Of a stretch of DNA of 64,000 bases, positions 44,346-55,690 are shown in pieces. The notes beneath the pieces are model-generated. The model did no database searches. It saw only the letters and a list, made by a program, of their open reading frames with translations, and was not told the origin of the DNA. Made by a program: the position numbers and the translations under genes. Origin of the DNA: Siphonodentalium dalli. Lineage: Eukaryota; Mollusca; Scaphopoda; Gadilida; Siphonodentaliidae. Each line of letters opens with the position of its first letter. The first letter of the stretch is position 1. Location: NCBI GenBank assembly GCA_032622095.1, contig CP136069.1, forward strand, positions 68,035,319 to 68,099,318. The letters are read 5' to 3'.

Positions 44346-44953
44346 GGTTCAAAGAGCCACCCGATTCTCTGCAACTTAATCGCGGTGGCTCTCGTTCTCT
44401 ACAAATGTGCGGAGTAGCTTTGACACATCGACATATAACGTGTTCGAACAATATTGGGCTAAAACAAGATATTGTATAGGTTTACTATTACCTAAATACA
44501 GTTATCTGTTCATAATTATCACATATCTTTCTCACAAAGTTACGACATGCAAACAATGTGGTCAGCGTGGGGTTTCCAGATTAAACCACATCTTAGTCTC
44601 AGTGGTGATGGTGGGACAGGCATCCGAGTGCAAGTGGCATGCAATTTATCATCAATATAAAGACAGTTATAATGTTAATGTTTTTTGCACCATGACTTAT
44701 AAATATGTATCATGTGTATCTATCTATATAGATTATGAGACATGCAAAAGGTATGTTGATCGTTCTTACGAGCACTATGTGGTACAAGTACTGAATTTAT
44801 ATAATACTGCCAAATTGGGTTAGAGTGCAGGAGTACATATTATCTTTCAATTTCATACTTCCATACCTCATAACACTTTCTCCTAATTCTCCTATTCAAA
44901 CTGGATTCCCACCTTTGATTTACCCTATTACTTACTAACATCGCGCATATATA
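44346..44953. other. Unassigned stretch
   Basis: The frame 44407-44823 (about 138 codons, GTG start) has no motif and no ATG in frame at its start. Treated as chance. Confidence 0.3.
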
Positions 44954-45280
44954 CTAGCTGATGTGCCCGACTTCGTCCGGGCTATGAAAACATAATCATC
45001 AAGCACAATGCCCCTATCTGTGTAATATGCAATGATTTTAACTATCTAGTAAAGGACACGATCGCACGTGTAATTGGACCCGCCCATATTTTTCCCTAGA
45101 TCAAAGTAGGCTTACATACCAAATTCTCGGGATCAAAGTAGGCCTGCATACCACATTCGTGTCGGATCGGTCGAGCAGTTTTCGAGTCTATAACACACAT
45201 ACGCATACACACCCTCACCTATACATACACACATACAAGTACATACACACATACATACAGAAGTTCCAAAATATATAATA
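44954..45280 (+). mobile_element. Helitron-like short element, unit 1
   Basis: Head CTAGCTGATGTGCCCGACTT / CGTCCGGGCTATGAAAAC, tail GTCGGATCGGTCGAGCAGTT followed by a CATACA-type microsatellite and AAAATATATAATAGACTAG. The plan (CTAG head, 'cgg-tcgag-gtt' core, microsatellite, AT-rich end) resembles the Lep1/MINE-1 class of non-autonomous Helitrons. Confidence 0.5.
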
Positions 45281-45663
45281 GACTAGGCGATGAGCCCGAC
45301 GTTGTCCGGTCTATTCAAAAACCAAATTTCAAGTCGATAGCTCCACCCGTTTCCGAGATCTGGTCTGCGCATGCGCGAAGCTTACGTCGCACGGACTCGG
45401 CGACCCGATAAAAATCGTATCCGGGGCAAGATATATTCACATAGCAAATTTCAAGTCGATAGCTCCACCCGTTTCCGAGATCTCGTCTGTGCAAGCGCGA
45501 AGCGGGCGCCGCACGGGGTCGCCAATACGACAACGACGACCGCCTGGTCAAACTACACGCACGTACTAAGTTTCGTCCCGATCGGTCGAGAATCGCAGAT
45601 TTGTATAAATGACATACAGACAGACAGACATACAGACAGACATAGGTCTTCAAAATATATAGG
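45281..45663 (+). mobile_element. Helitron-like short element, unit 2
   Basis: Head GGCGATGAGCCCGACGTTGT, one and a half 122-bp internal units, tail CCCGATCGGTCGAGAATC then CAGACAGACAGACATACAGA and AAAATATATAGGAGACTAG. Same plan as its neighbours, head to tail. Confidence 0.55.
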
Positions 45664-46645
45664 AGACTAGCCGATGAGCCCGACGTTGTCTGGGCTATTC
45701 AAAACCAAATCGATGAGCCCGACGTTGTCCGGGCTATTCAAAAACCAAATTTCAAGTCGATAGCTCTACCCGTTTCCGAGATCTGGTCTGCGCATGCGCG
45801 AAGCTGGCGTCGCACGGGCTCGGCGACCCGATAAAATTCGTATCCGGGGCAAGATACATTCACATAGCAAATTTCAAGTCGATAGCTCCGCCCGTTTCCG
45901 AGATCTCGTCTGTGCATGCGCGAAGCTGGCGTCGCACGGGCTCGGCGACCCGATAAAATGCACATACCAAATTTCAAGTCGATAGCTCCACCCGATTCCG
46001 AGATCTCGTCTGCGCATGCGCGAAGCTGGCGTCGCACGGGCTCGGCGACCCGATAAAATTCGTATCCGGGGCAAGGTACATTCACATAGCAAATTTCAAG
46101 TCGATAGCTCCACCCGTTTCCGAGATCTGGTCTGCGCATGCGCGAAGCTGGCGTGGCACGGGCTCGGCGACCCGATAAAATTCGTATCCGGGGCAAGATA
46201 CATTCACATACCAAATTTCAAGTCGATAGCTCCACCAGTTTCCGAGATCTCGTTTGCGCATGCGCGAAGCTGGCGTCGTACGGGCTCGGCGACCCGATAA
46301 AATTCGTATCCGGGGCAAGATACATTAACATAGCAAATTTCAAGTCGATAGCTCCACCCGTTTCTGAGATCTGGTCTGCGCATGCGCGAAGCTGGTGTCG
46401 CACGGGCTCGGCGACCAGATAAAATTCGTATCCGGGGCAAGATACATTCACATAGCAAATTTCAAGTCGATAGCTCCACCCGTTTCCGAGATATCGTCTG
46501 CGCATGCGCTGCACGGGCGCCGCACGGGCTCGCCAATACGACAACGTCCACCGGCTGGTCAAACTACACACAAGTACCAGGTTTCGTCCCGATCGGTCGA
46601 GAATCGTAGATTTGTATAAATGACAGACAGACAGACAAATAAGGT
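45664..46645 (+). mobile_element. Helitron-like short element, unit 3 with expanded 122-bp array
   Basis: Head CTAGCCGATGAGCCCGACGT, a second head at ~45705, then about seven internal units, then the same tail as unit 2 (CCCGATCGGTCGAGAATC, GACAGACAGACAGACAAA). Target bases not resolved. Confidence 0.55.
45742..46515 (+). repeat. 122-bp tandem array inside unit 3
   Basis: AAATTTCAAGTCGATAGCTC recurs at ~45747, 45868, 45972, 46095, 46217, 46337 and 46459; one unit is shortened to ~104 bp. Because 122 is not a multiple of three, the many Arg/Ala-rich frames on both strands switch phase every unit and are not proteins. Confidence 0.9.
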
Positions 46646-46849
46646 GAGTTATAAAGGTGAGTTTGGTATGTTTCACTCCCAAACGTTGACAACACTATTA
46701 CACAGCTGGAAGTTACATGAATGACACAACATTAGTTCGGAAATGCAGATCACAAGTAGCTTAAAATTGATCTGATAGTTTGATATTACAATAAGCATAT
46801 ACATGTAGTGTAAAATTTGTATTTTTGTTTACCAAAACTAGAATATTGA

Positions 46850-47010
46850 CCTGCTTTCGAGGACAAGGACCGGCACTCTGTCCCAACCCGTGGTTCGGGG
46901 CACACTAGGCTGGGAAAGAGTGTTCGTTGAAAGGGGACTTATGCCCGTGAATGTCCCCGAACCAGGGACCATGCAGAGGGTCCACCGAAGGGGTCCCAGA
47001 GCTGAGAGCT
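46850..47010. other. GC-rich islet of unknown nature
   Basis: Locally high in G+C within AT-rich surroundings. Holds an inverted pair GTGGTTCGGGGCAC / GTCCCCGAACCA (about 50 bp apart). A frame over it has no recognisable motif. Not a tRNA: no A-box partner was found. Confidence 0.35.
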
Positions 47011-48671
47011 TCACTCTATTTCGTCAGAAAAGTAGCACAAGTATTAGCAAATGCTTCGAGTTAATGACAGTGTATTATTTGCCCATTCATCTTCTCCGGA
47101 GCCACTGTACTTAGAAAAAAACATATATGTATGAACTCGAAGCGTTTGTGAACGGTATTCTTTTACCAGCGCAAACAACGACGATAATTTATAGAATGCG
47201 TTGAAGTCGAAGACGGAGCGTTGTGAGATGTACAATCTAATATAATAGTTATTTCTTGCAATGCAAATAGCGGGTGGACGTGAACATGGCCGTTTGTTTG
47301 GCAGTGAAAAGGGCCATTTGAGATATCAAACCGGAACAAAATCGATCCCCGAATTAATGTATATCTTAGTTTGTACACTCAACATATAGTGTTTCCTCTG
47401 CAGAATGGTTGCTGCGACATATATCGATAATTATGTTGTAACGATCCATATAATATCGCATGTACTGTACCCGTTGAATACGTTGGTGCTGGAAACCCAT
47501 GACAGAACATGATCGAACAGTTAGGACACCTGCGAATCTGTATCGAACACTGAGCCTTCCATATTAGCAAATCACTCTTATCCGATACACTTATCAGTTC
47601 AACATGTCCAACAGTATCATTGATATTTTCCAGAGGAAACATGATCTACAACATGTGTAGTGTCTACCACCCGCAATATATAAAATACCACCCGGAGAAG
47701 TAAATCGTAGAAGTGGGTATATATTATAAGAAAGATGGTAGGCGACGCTGAGATAATAGCAAATACCATCGATCCACATGGGTGTCATAACTCTGAACAT
47801 ATTCATACTTAATTTAATTGTGCTCAAGTATCAGCTGTGTGTGTGATTGTATGTTGACGACTTACACAGAGCCAGACAAAGCATATCGACGTAGATTGTA
47901 GGATTTAATTCAAGACATTTAAAACGATACAGAATTAAATTTGCTGAAATGGCAGCTAAACCGATTTGAATGTTTGCAAATGTGGTCAAGCAACTCTGAT
48001 AAAGTATAGGATATTATGGTGTAAATCCGATACCTCAAATCAAACATGTCGCTACGATTGTAAAGGTCGAGCAATTATGAAATTGATTCACTGATAACCT
48101 TGAAAACGCCTACGGAATTTCAAGGGAGTATGACATGCCCTTATGGCGGACAAGGCAAGTGGCTTTGACGCCATAAAACCACCGTCTGTACATTTTATAT
48201 AGCAGAACATAATTAGAACCATTACTGGGAGGTTTCGATGACCAGACTTTCAATAGTCGAAGTTTTATCGTACTAAATTGCTGTCAGCCCATCAAAAAAA
48301 AAAACCCTACGTCCGTTACCTGTAAAAGTGTCCATGTTTCCAAAGCGCTAGATAACAAAGAGCGTTCTCAGTTATGATGCTGACGTATTACTTATGAATG
48401 TTTGTGGATTTTCGCGATGCTGGTGCCCACGTAAATTAGTTCATGTATTTTTCGTTTTCTTGTTTTGCACTGTGAGCTAACAATTGGTTCAAGAACTTTT
48501 GTCAAATTTGATGTCACATCGGACTTAGTCTGGTCACAGTATTTAGGAAAATCGGATCCAGATTTTTAAAGCATGAAACAAAAAAGGGTGTTCATTTATT
48601 AGTGCTGTTGATGATGCTGTCAAATTATACCAATGATGTTGTAAATATAATGATAGTCCTGATAATAATAT
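47011..48671. other. Unassigned stretch
   Basis: Two minus-strand frames (47379-47642, MFPLENINDTVGHVELISVS...; 47594-47827) have ordinary composition but no motif or splice context that would support a gene. Confidence 0.3.
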
Positions 48672-48828
48672 CAGAGGATATTACTTGGTTGTTTTGTTAT
48701 TAAGCCCGATATCAGCCCGAGGTAACCTCATATATTCTGAGACAAAAGGTCGAAGGTCGATATGAAGTTACCGGGGGCTGACATCAGCCCTATATTATCA
48801 AACCAACCAAGTGATATCATATTTATTA
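48672..48828. repeat. Hairpin MITE family M2, copy 3
   Basis: GATATTACTTGGTTGTTTTG ... TATATTATCAAACCAACCAA, arms as in 26737-26897. Confidence 0.8.
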
Positions 48829-49129
48829 ATTAGATGGCCTCTAACATTTGATCTGCTTTATTCTCTGATCCAATGTACATAAATGGATATTGAGAAATAT
48901 AAATGGAGATAGTATACAAAAGATAAATAGAGTGAAACATGGAATATGCATGTATGTACATAATATACATAGACCCCCGGTTGACATGCAGCCTGATCAA
49001 TCTGACTGGATATAAATACTTATAGTCACTTTTGCAGAAACAATTTGTGTTCATATCATCAGCATTATAATTTTTTACCACTACTATCCTCGTCGATCAC
49101 CACTCTACAGTATGTCGTACAACCATATT

Positions 49130-49245
49130 AATAGGATTTGTCATTTCGGAAAATGATATAACTCGGATTGTCGGTGTCGTAAAATGATATTACTCGGTTT
49201 AAGGGCAAATTGAAGCATATTCACAACGCTAGATAACAGGCAGTT
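49130..49245. repeat. Paralogue of the M1 insertion site (empty site)
   Basis: ATGATATTACTCGGTTTAAG then GGCAAATTGAAGCATATTCA matches both flanks of 27433-27912 joined at a single TTAA. The order M2 hairpin, then this block, is the same at both loci. Confidence 0.75.
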
Positions 49246-49261
49246 CTGTACAAAAATGTCC

Positions 49262-50500
49262 TATATAATTAATAACACATATCACGTCGACATGATAACA
49301 CATTGTATCACTATAGTGAAGTCATATTGGTCTCCATATCACGTGGACTTGATAACACATATTAGCATTATAGCGATGTTATATTGGTCTCCGCATCATT
49401 TGACCTGATAACACATATTATCATTATAGTGAAGCGATATTGTTCTCCATATCATGTTACATGATAACACATATTATAACTACAAGGACGTCATATTAGT
49501 CCAGATAGCACGTCGACATGATAACACATATTAGCATTATAGTGTTCTGATATTGGTCTCCATATCATTTGACCTGATAACACATATTAACATTATAGTG
49601 ATGTGATATTGTTCTCCATATCATGTTACATGATAACACATATTATAACTACAAGGACGTCATATTAGTCCAGATAGCACGTCGACATGATAACACATAT
49701 TAGCATTATAGTGTTCTGATATTGGTCTCCATATCTCACCGACATGAGGATACACATTAGCATTATAATGTGATATTGGTCTCCATATCACTTCGACATG
49801 ATAACACATATTAGGAACACATTGGAGTGATATTGGTCTCTATATGAAGTCGAAATGATAAAACATATTATCATTATAGTGAAGTCATATTGGTCTCCAT
49901 ATCACGTGGACACGATAACACAAATTATAACTATAGTGATGTGATATTGGTCTCCATATCATTTGACCTGATAACACATATTATCATTATAGTGAAGCGA
50001 TATTGATCTCCATTATCTTGTATTATCACTACAGTGAAGTCACATTAGTCCCAATATCACGTAGACAGGATAACACATATTAGCATTATATCGAAGTAAT
50101 ATCGGTCTCCATATAATTTGACATTATAACACATATTAGCATCATATTGAAGTGATATTGGTCTCTATATGAAGTCGACATGATAACACATATTATAACT
50201 ATAGTGATGTGATATAATTTGACCTGATAACACATATTAGCATTATTGGGAAGTGATATTGGTCCACATATCACGTCAACATGATAATACATATTATCAC
50301 TATAGTGAAGTTATAGTGGTCCCATATCACGTCGACATGATAACACATATTATCAATATAGTGAAGTAATAGTGGCCATCAGATCAGGTTGACGTGATAA
50401 CACATATTATAACTATAGTGAAGTCATATTGTCCCCATATTACGTAAACATGACAACACATCGTATTATTATAGTGAAGTGATATTGGTCTCCATAACGG
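49262..50500 (+). repeat. 58-bp tandem array, locus 2
   Basis: About 21 units of the same sequence as 43223-43780 (CATGATAACACATATTATAA, GATATTGGTCTCCATATCA). A three-unit block of about 171 bp is repeated almost exactly (49441-49565 and 49610-49735), a higher-order repeat. Confidence 0.85.
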
Positions 50501-50859
50501 TAACATCTAGATTTGCTCTGGAAATGATTTATTGTGGGTGCGCACTGGAGCTTATCATTTGTTCGTTTTCGAACTGGAGCCATACAAAAATCGCACTGGA
50601 GCCACCCTGTGCTTGTCTTTTAATGTTCCACATGTAGATCTGTTCAGATTTTTCTTGTATATGTTTCCATTTTCGTGTCCCTGAGATAACAAACTTACCA
50701 GAAAACTATGGTTTGCCCATTGGAATGTCCCATTTCTAGTCTAAAACAAACTTTACCGTCGAAAGTAAAATGTAGAATCGAAGTGATAAACTCCTGATTG
50801 TTCAATCTTCCGTGAGCGCTACAAATCAAATTCAACACACACGGATGTTTTACCAAAAT

Positions 50860-52025
50860 ATCCTGGTGTTTCAAACGGAATTTCCTCCAAATATGTCAGG
50901 AATTGTTTGTGAAATTCACTGGGGGAAATCTGTTTCACAAGAATCGATTCTATCGGCTATCGGGTTCCGTCTCTATCGAATTAAGTCCCGTCTCTTTCGC
51001 GACTTGAAACAAATGTTTTCAAAGTTTTGACCTCCATTTATACACTAAATGTTAAAACAGAACGTATTTTACAAAAACTATCGCTTGATTGTGTCTTTGT
51101 GCGTAATTATTGGTGATAATAATGCGAAGTCTGCTATTGTTTGCACACTTAGAAGAGTAATGTGTTTGTGTGCATTTCCTTTGTAAATTAAGCAGCATTT
51201 TGATGCTCCTTTTATCGGCCTTTTTACCTTTTAATTAGACTGAAATATGTCTTCTTGTATGATCGAACACCAGGACACGATTACAGCACAGCTCTCGATG
51301 GCTCCTCACAGTAAAAAGACCCTCAAATTAATCCACCAAAAGAAGCAACGCAATGTTCCGGTTCTAATGTGATTTTTATGTTCACGATCGGTTCTTTCGC
51401 CCCCCGTTTAATGCAATATTATATTCGACCAGAGAGTTCATTTGTGTTTCTAGTTGCCATATTACCATATATGGTTTAAACTATAGTCACAGCAACACCA
51501 ATATGAGTTGTTCAGTAGTCCCAAAGCATCATAGGTTGGATATTAAAGATTATCGGTCGATCATCTTTAATATTTGACCTATGATCGTTTGGGACCACTA
51601 AAACTCATCTATTGATTTACTATGGCTACAATTTAAAACCATATATGACCATGGATTGTCATTGGGCAACTATAGATGTACAATCAAATAATCTGATCGA
51701 ATATGAATGTACTGCATCAAAGTGCTGCTTACTTTTCATGGGAAATGCACCCAAACGCACTACGTCTGTAACTGTGCACAACATGCAGCCGATTTTGCTT
51801 TACTGTCACCAATAAACACGTATAAAGACATAATCTGTCGATTGTTATTGGAGAAAACATTCTGTTTTGACATTCAGTCTATAAACAACGGTCAAAACTT
51901 TGAAAACATGTTTTAGAAATCGCGAAAGAGTCGGAACTTAATTCGATAGAGATGGAACCGGAAGGGCGATAGAATCGATTCTGGTGAAACAGTTTCCCCC
52001 CAGTGAAATTTGGATATTGAAAAAT
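50860..52025. repeat. Inverted-repeat element with nested hairpin
   Basis: The left arm (about 50870-51050) holds GTTTCACAAGAATCGATTCT and CGAATTAAGTCCCGTCTCTT. The reverse complement of 51880-52020 holds GTTTCACCAGAATCGATTCT and CGAATTAAGTTCCGACTCTT. No transposase. True ends may reach 50520 and 52200, where GCGCACTGGA words recur. Confidence 0.7.
51463..51655. repeat. Hairpin inside the inverted-repeat element, ~90-bp arms
   Basis: CCATATATGGTTTAAA ... GGTTGGATATTAAAGAT pairs with ATCTTTAATATTTGACC ... TTTAAAACCATATATG around TATCGGTCG. The stem also contains GTCCCAAAGCATCATAGG / CCTATGATCGTTTGGGAC. Confidence 0.8.
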
Positions 52026-52199
52026 CACAATTCAATTTTGAAAGAATAATTTGGATTTTTAAGAAAATACTTACCTTTTTAAGTGACGTCACGCTAATTT
52101 TTATAAAATTGCAGAGAGGGCATCTTAGCATTTATCGATGCGCACTGGACGGTTATGCGATTTCGGACGGATTTAACAGGAGCGGGTGGCCCCCCAGTG

Positions 52200-53345
52200 G
52201 TTAAGATATATGGTGGCCAGCTTTAACTTGGTTATGAATGTATGACCCAGAACTCATCTGAGCCCAATTATTTATGGGCAATTGCATTTCTTATCTATAT
52301 ATATATATATAAAACCCGTCGTCTGTGTGTGTGTGTGTATCTGTGTAAGGGTGCGTTTGTATAATGTGCCAAATGAGGACCTCGTCTGGAATACACAACA
52401 ACAAATTGGGACTTGAGTAGCAAATGGGGACCTAATTCTTGGTCCTCATTTGAAAATCACATATAATCGCTATATTTTGACGTTTTCTACAAAAATAACT
52501 TGTTATCCACCGAGTCCCATTTGATAGGTAAAACCAGAAATGTGTATCAGATTATACACATAAATGAACCACTCCTATGAGCCATATACACACAATACAA
52601 CTGAAACGCTTTATGACGTCATGACGTTATAAGATGAAAGTCCTCATTTGACAGAAAGGATTCTCAACATTCATTCTGAACATTATGTGTTGTCGCTAAA
52701 CGCTATATATATAAAAACAATGACCATTCGTTATGATCATTAAATGTAATTAGTAAACATGCCATTAACGGTCCGTTTAAAAAGATATATCACGGTTGCC
52801 GTTCCTGGCGCATCAACTGGCTGCTATTAATGGGCCAATGGTGGTAGACTGAAAAATATAGACGAAGACTTCCTGCCGCTTTTTAAAACGTATATGATGG
52901 TCGATAACTTACCAGAAATGGCCATTTAAGCTTATTGTCATTATTTGAATTTTAATACTGACAGCTAGACAGTTTGGAAATTTATTTGCTCATAGAAACA
53001 TAACAATTCTTTACAAATGGAAGTGAGAACTTGGGTGCTGTTTATTTCACAGGGTCAGATTCTATAGATAACCATCGGGTTCAATTAAACACGCCATTGC
53101 TGGTTTCTGGGGGGGGGGGGGGGTGAAAAACACACAAAAAATCACCTTGCCGTACGTACTCCCACAACATAAGCTTTGAAAGTGGAACCAGGCAAAATTA
53201 AGCTAGGTGATGAGCAGTGAACACCACCCATTGACAGCAATATTTGCCTCTATAACTTTCAAATCGAGTTGATATTGTGAGATTCGCTTATCCCCACTCT
53301 TTGGTACCAATATATACTATTCATAGTAGATTTTGAGATTTATGA
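52200..53345. other. Unassigned stretch with microsatellites and a 15-G run
   Basis: A TATATATATATATA tract and a GTGTGTGTGTGTGT tract at 52290-52345, and an uninterrupted run of 15 G at 53109-53123. The inverted words AAATGAGGACC / GGTCCTCATTTG occur around 52372-52455. No gene. Confidence 0.5.
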
Positions 53346-53349
53346 ATGC

Positions 53350-53545
53350 CCACCTCCAAAACAGGCATTCAAAGAAAGCACACCGACATCCCCGGACTAG
53401 CTGGTTATGTCAGACAACAAGCTAAAAATAGAATAGCAAGGTTGTGATTACACACCACCAAAACGGGTATCCAGAGAATGCACACCGGCGTCTCAAGACT
53501 AGATGATGACGTCAGACGACAAGCTAAAAATAAAATATCAACAAG
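53350..53545. repeat. Two diverged tandem units of ~100-110 bp
   Basis: CACCTCCAAAACAGGCATTC ... CAGACAACAAGCTAAAAATA and CACCACCAAAACGGGTATCC ... CAGACGACAAGCTAAAAATA. Confidence 0.7.
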
Positions 53546-53784
53546 ACAACAACTGCATCCGCGCTTTTTTGTCTGCTGCATATTAGTTCAGGGGATATTG
53601 GTCGAGCTCTGCACCCCCGGACTCAACTTCACCCCACTAATTTTCTTTCTTAATGTCTCCTCTAATGTTTTTCGGTTGTTAACAAGAAACAAAAGTGGCC
53701 ACAGAGACTCCATACAAGATGGCGTCCATCATGGCGGCCATTTTTAGCTCAACTTACTTGTAAGTTTGAGCTGTTGCCATGGTT

Positions 53785-53860
53785 TGGCGTCCGTCGTCCG
53801 TGTGTCCGTGTGTCCGTGTGTCCGTGTGTGCGTGTGTCCGTGTGTCCGTGTGTCCGTCAA
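53785..53860 (+). repeat. Microsatellite of GTGTGTCCGT units
   Basis: GTCCGTGTGTCCGTGTGTCC repeats with period 10 just inside the left end of the TA-flanked element. Confidence 0.9.
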
Positions 53861-53869
53861 CAATTTCCT

Positions 53870-55690
53870 TTGGCGCGGGCTACAGGTTGTACGTTTGGTC
53901 TGATCTTCATGAAATTTGTCATGAATGTTGACATTGACATGTAGATGGGAACGAGTCATTTTGGGGTCATTCGGCCAAAAAACATGGCCGTTGGCAGCCA
54001 TGTTGGATTTCAAGATTCAATCCATTGGCGCGGCCTACAGGTTGTACTGTTCATCTGATCATCATGAAATTTGTCACTGATGTTAATAATGACATGTAGA
54101 TGGGAACGAGTGATTTTGGGGTGGTTCGGCCAAAAAACATGGCCGTCAGCAGCCATCTTGTATTTTACTCTTTGCATGACTAAATCCTTTGGCGCGGGCT
54201 ACAGGTCGTTGTTTTGGTCGGAAGTGTATGAAATTTGTCATGGATGTTAACACTGTCATGTAGATGGGAACGAGTGATTTTGGAGTTGTTCGGCCAAAAA
54301 ACATGGCCGCCAGCAGCCATCTTGGATTTTACTCTTTGCATGACTAAATCCTTTGGCGCGGGCTACAGGTCGTACCTTTGGTCTGATCTTTATGAAATTT
54401 GTCATGAATGTTGACATTGGCATGTAGATGGGAACGAGTCATTTTGGGGTCATTCGGCCAAAAAACATGGCCACTGGTGGCCATTTTGGATTTCAAAATT
54501 CAATCCATTGGCGCGGGCTACAGGTCGTACTGTTCGTCTGATCATTATGAAATTTGTCATGGATGTTAATATTAACATGTAGATGGGAACGAGTGATTTT
54601 GGGGTCGTTCGGCCAAAAAACATGGCCGCTGGCAGCCATATTGGATTTTACTCTTTGCATGACTAAATCATTTGGCGCGGGCTACAGGTCGTACCTTTGG
54701 TCTGACCTTTATTAAATTTGTCATGAATATTGATATTGACATGTATATGGGAACGAGTCATTTTGGGGTCGTTCAGCCAAAAAACATGGCCGCCAGCAGC
54801 CATCTTGGATTTTACTCTTTGCATGACTAAATTCTTTGGCGCGGGCTACAGGTTGTAGCTTTGGTCAGAACTTCATGAAATTTGTCATGGATGTTAACAA
54901 TGACATGTAGATGGGAACGAGTGATTTTGGGGTCGTTCGGCCAAAAAACATGGCCGCCAGCAGCCATCTTGGATTTTACTCTTTGCATGACTAAATCCTT
55001 TGGCGCATGTTACAGGTCGTACGTTTGGTCTGACCTTTATGAAATTTGTCATGAATATTGATATTGACATGTATATGGGAACGAGTCATTTTGGGGTCAT
55101 ACGGCCAAAAAACATGGCCACTGGCAGCCATCTTGGATTTCAAAATTCAATCCATTGGCACGGGCTACAGGTCGTACTGTTTGTCTGATCATGATATTTA
55201 TCATGGATGTTAATATTAACATGTAGATGGGAACGAGTCATTTTGGGGTCGTTTGGCTAAAAAACATGTCCGCCAGCAGCCATATTGGATTTTACTCTTT
55301 GCATGAATAAATCCTTTGGTGCGGGCTACAGGTCGTAGCTTTGGTCGGAACTTCATGAAATTTGTCATGTATGTTAACAATGACATGTAGATGGGAAACG
55401 AGTCATTTTGGGGTCGTTCAGCCGAAAAACATGGCCGCCAGCAGCCATCTTGGATTTTACTCTTTGCATGACTAAATCCATTGGCACAGGCTACAGGTCA
55501 TACCTTTGATCAGATCATTATGAGATTTGTAAAGGCTGTAGATGGGAACAAGTCATTTTGGGGTAATTCGGAAAAAAAACATGGCTGTCGGTGGCCATTT
55601 TAGAATTTACTCTTTGCATCAATAAATCCTTTGGCACACCATAATCACCACATCCCTGATCCGATCATTATGAAACCTGTTATGAATGTT
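53870..55690 (+). repeat. Satellite array of 155/164-bp units, ~11.5 copies
   Basis: TTGGCGCGGGCTACAGGTCG-type starts lie at 53870, 54025, 54189, 54353, 54508, 54672, 54836, 55000, 55155, 55316, 55481 and 55631. Units ending TTTCAAAATTCAATCCATTG are 155 bp. Those ending TTTTACTCTTTGCATGACTA are about 164 bp. The first six show a 155-164-164 order (483-bp higher-order period). All carry CATGGCCGCCAGCAGCCAT-type sequence. Confidence 0.9.

Noticed and set aside
44407-44823. 138-codon plus-strand frame with several cysteines
   Set aside because: Starts at GTG with no ATG in place, and shows no domain or splice context. Length is compatible with chance in AT-rich DNA.
45738-46682. Overlapping Arg/Ala-rich frames up to 158 codons on both strands
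   Set aside because: They are translations of the 122-bp tandem unit. The unit is not a multiple of three, so each frame is only a phase slice, and both strands are equally open.
46880-46970. GGTTCGGGG considered as a tRNA or SINE B box
   Set aside because: No A-box-like partner at the right distance and no cloverleaf could be drawn.
43223-50500. 58-bp arrays considered as CRISPR-like
   Set aside because: Units are contiguous and degenerate with no unique spacers between constant repeats, and the context is animal repeat DNA.
53744-54013. 89-codon minus-strand frame with THGHTHTRTHGHTD repeats
   Set aside because: Comes from the GTGTGTCCGT microsatellite and the first satellite unit.
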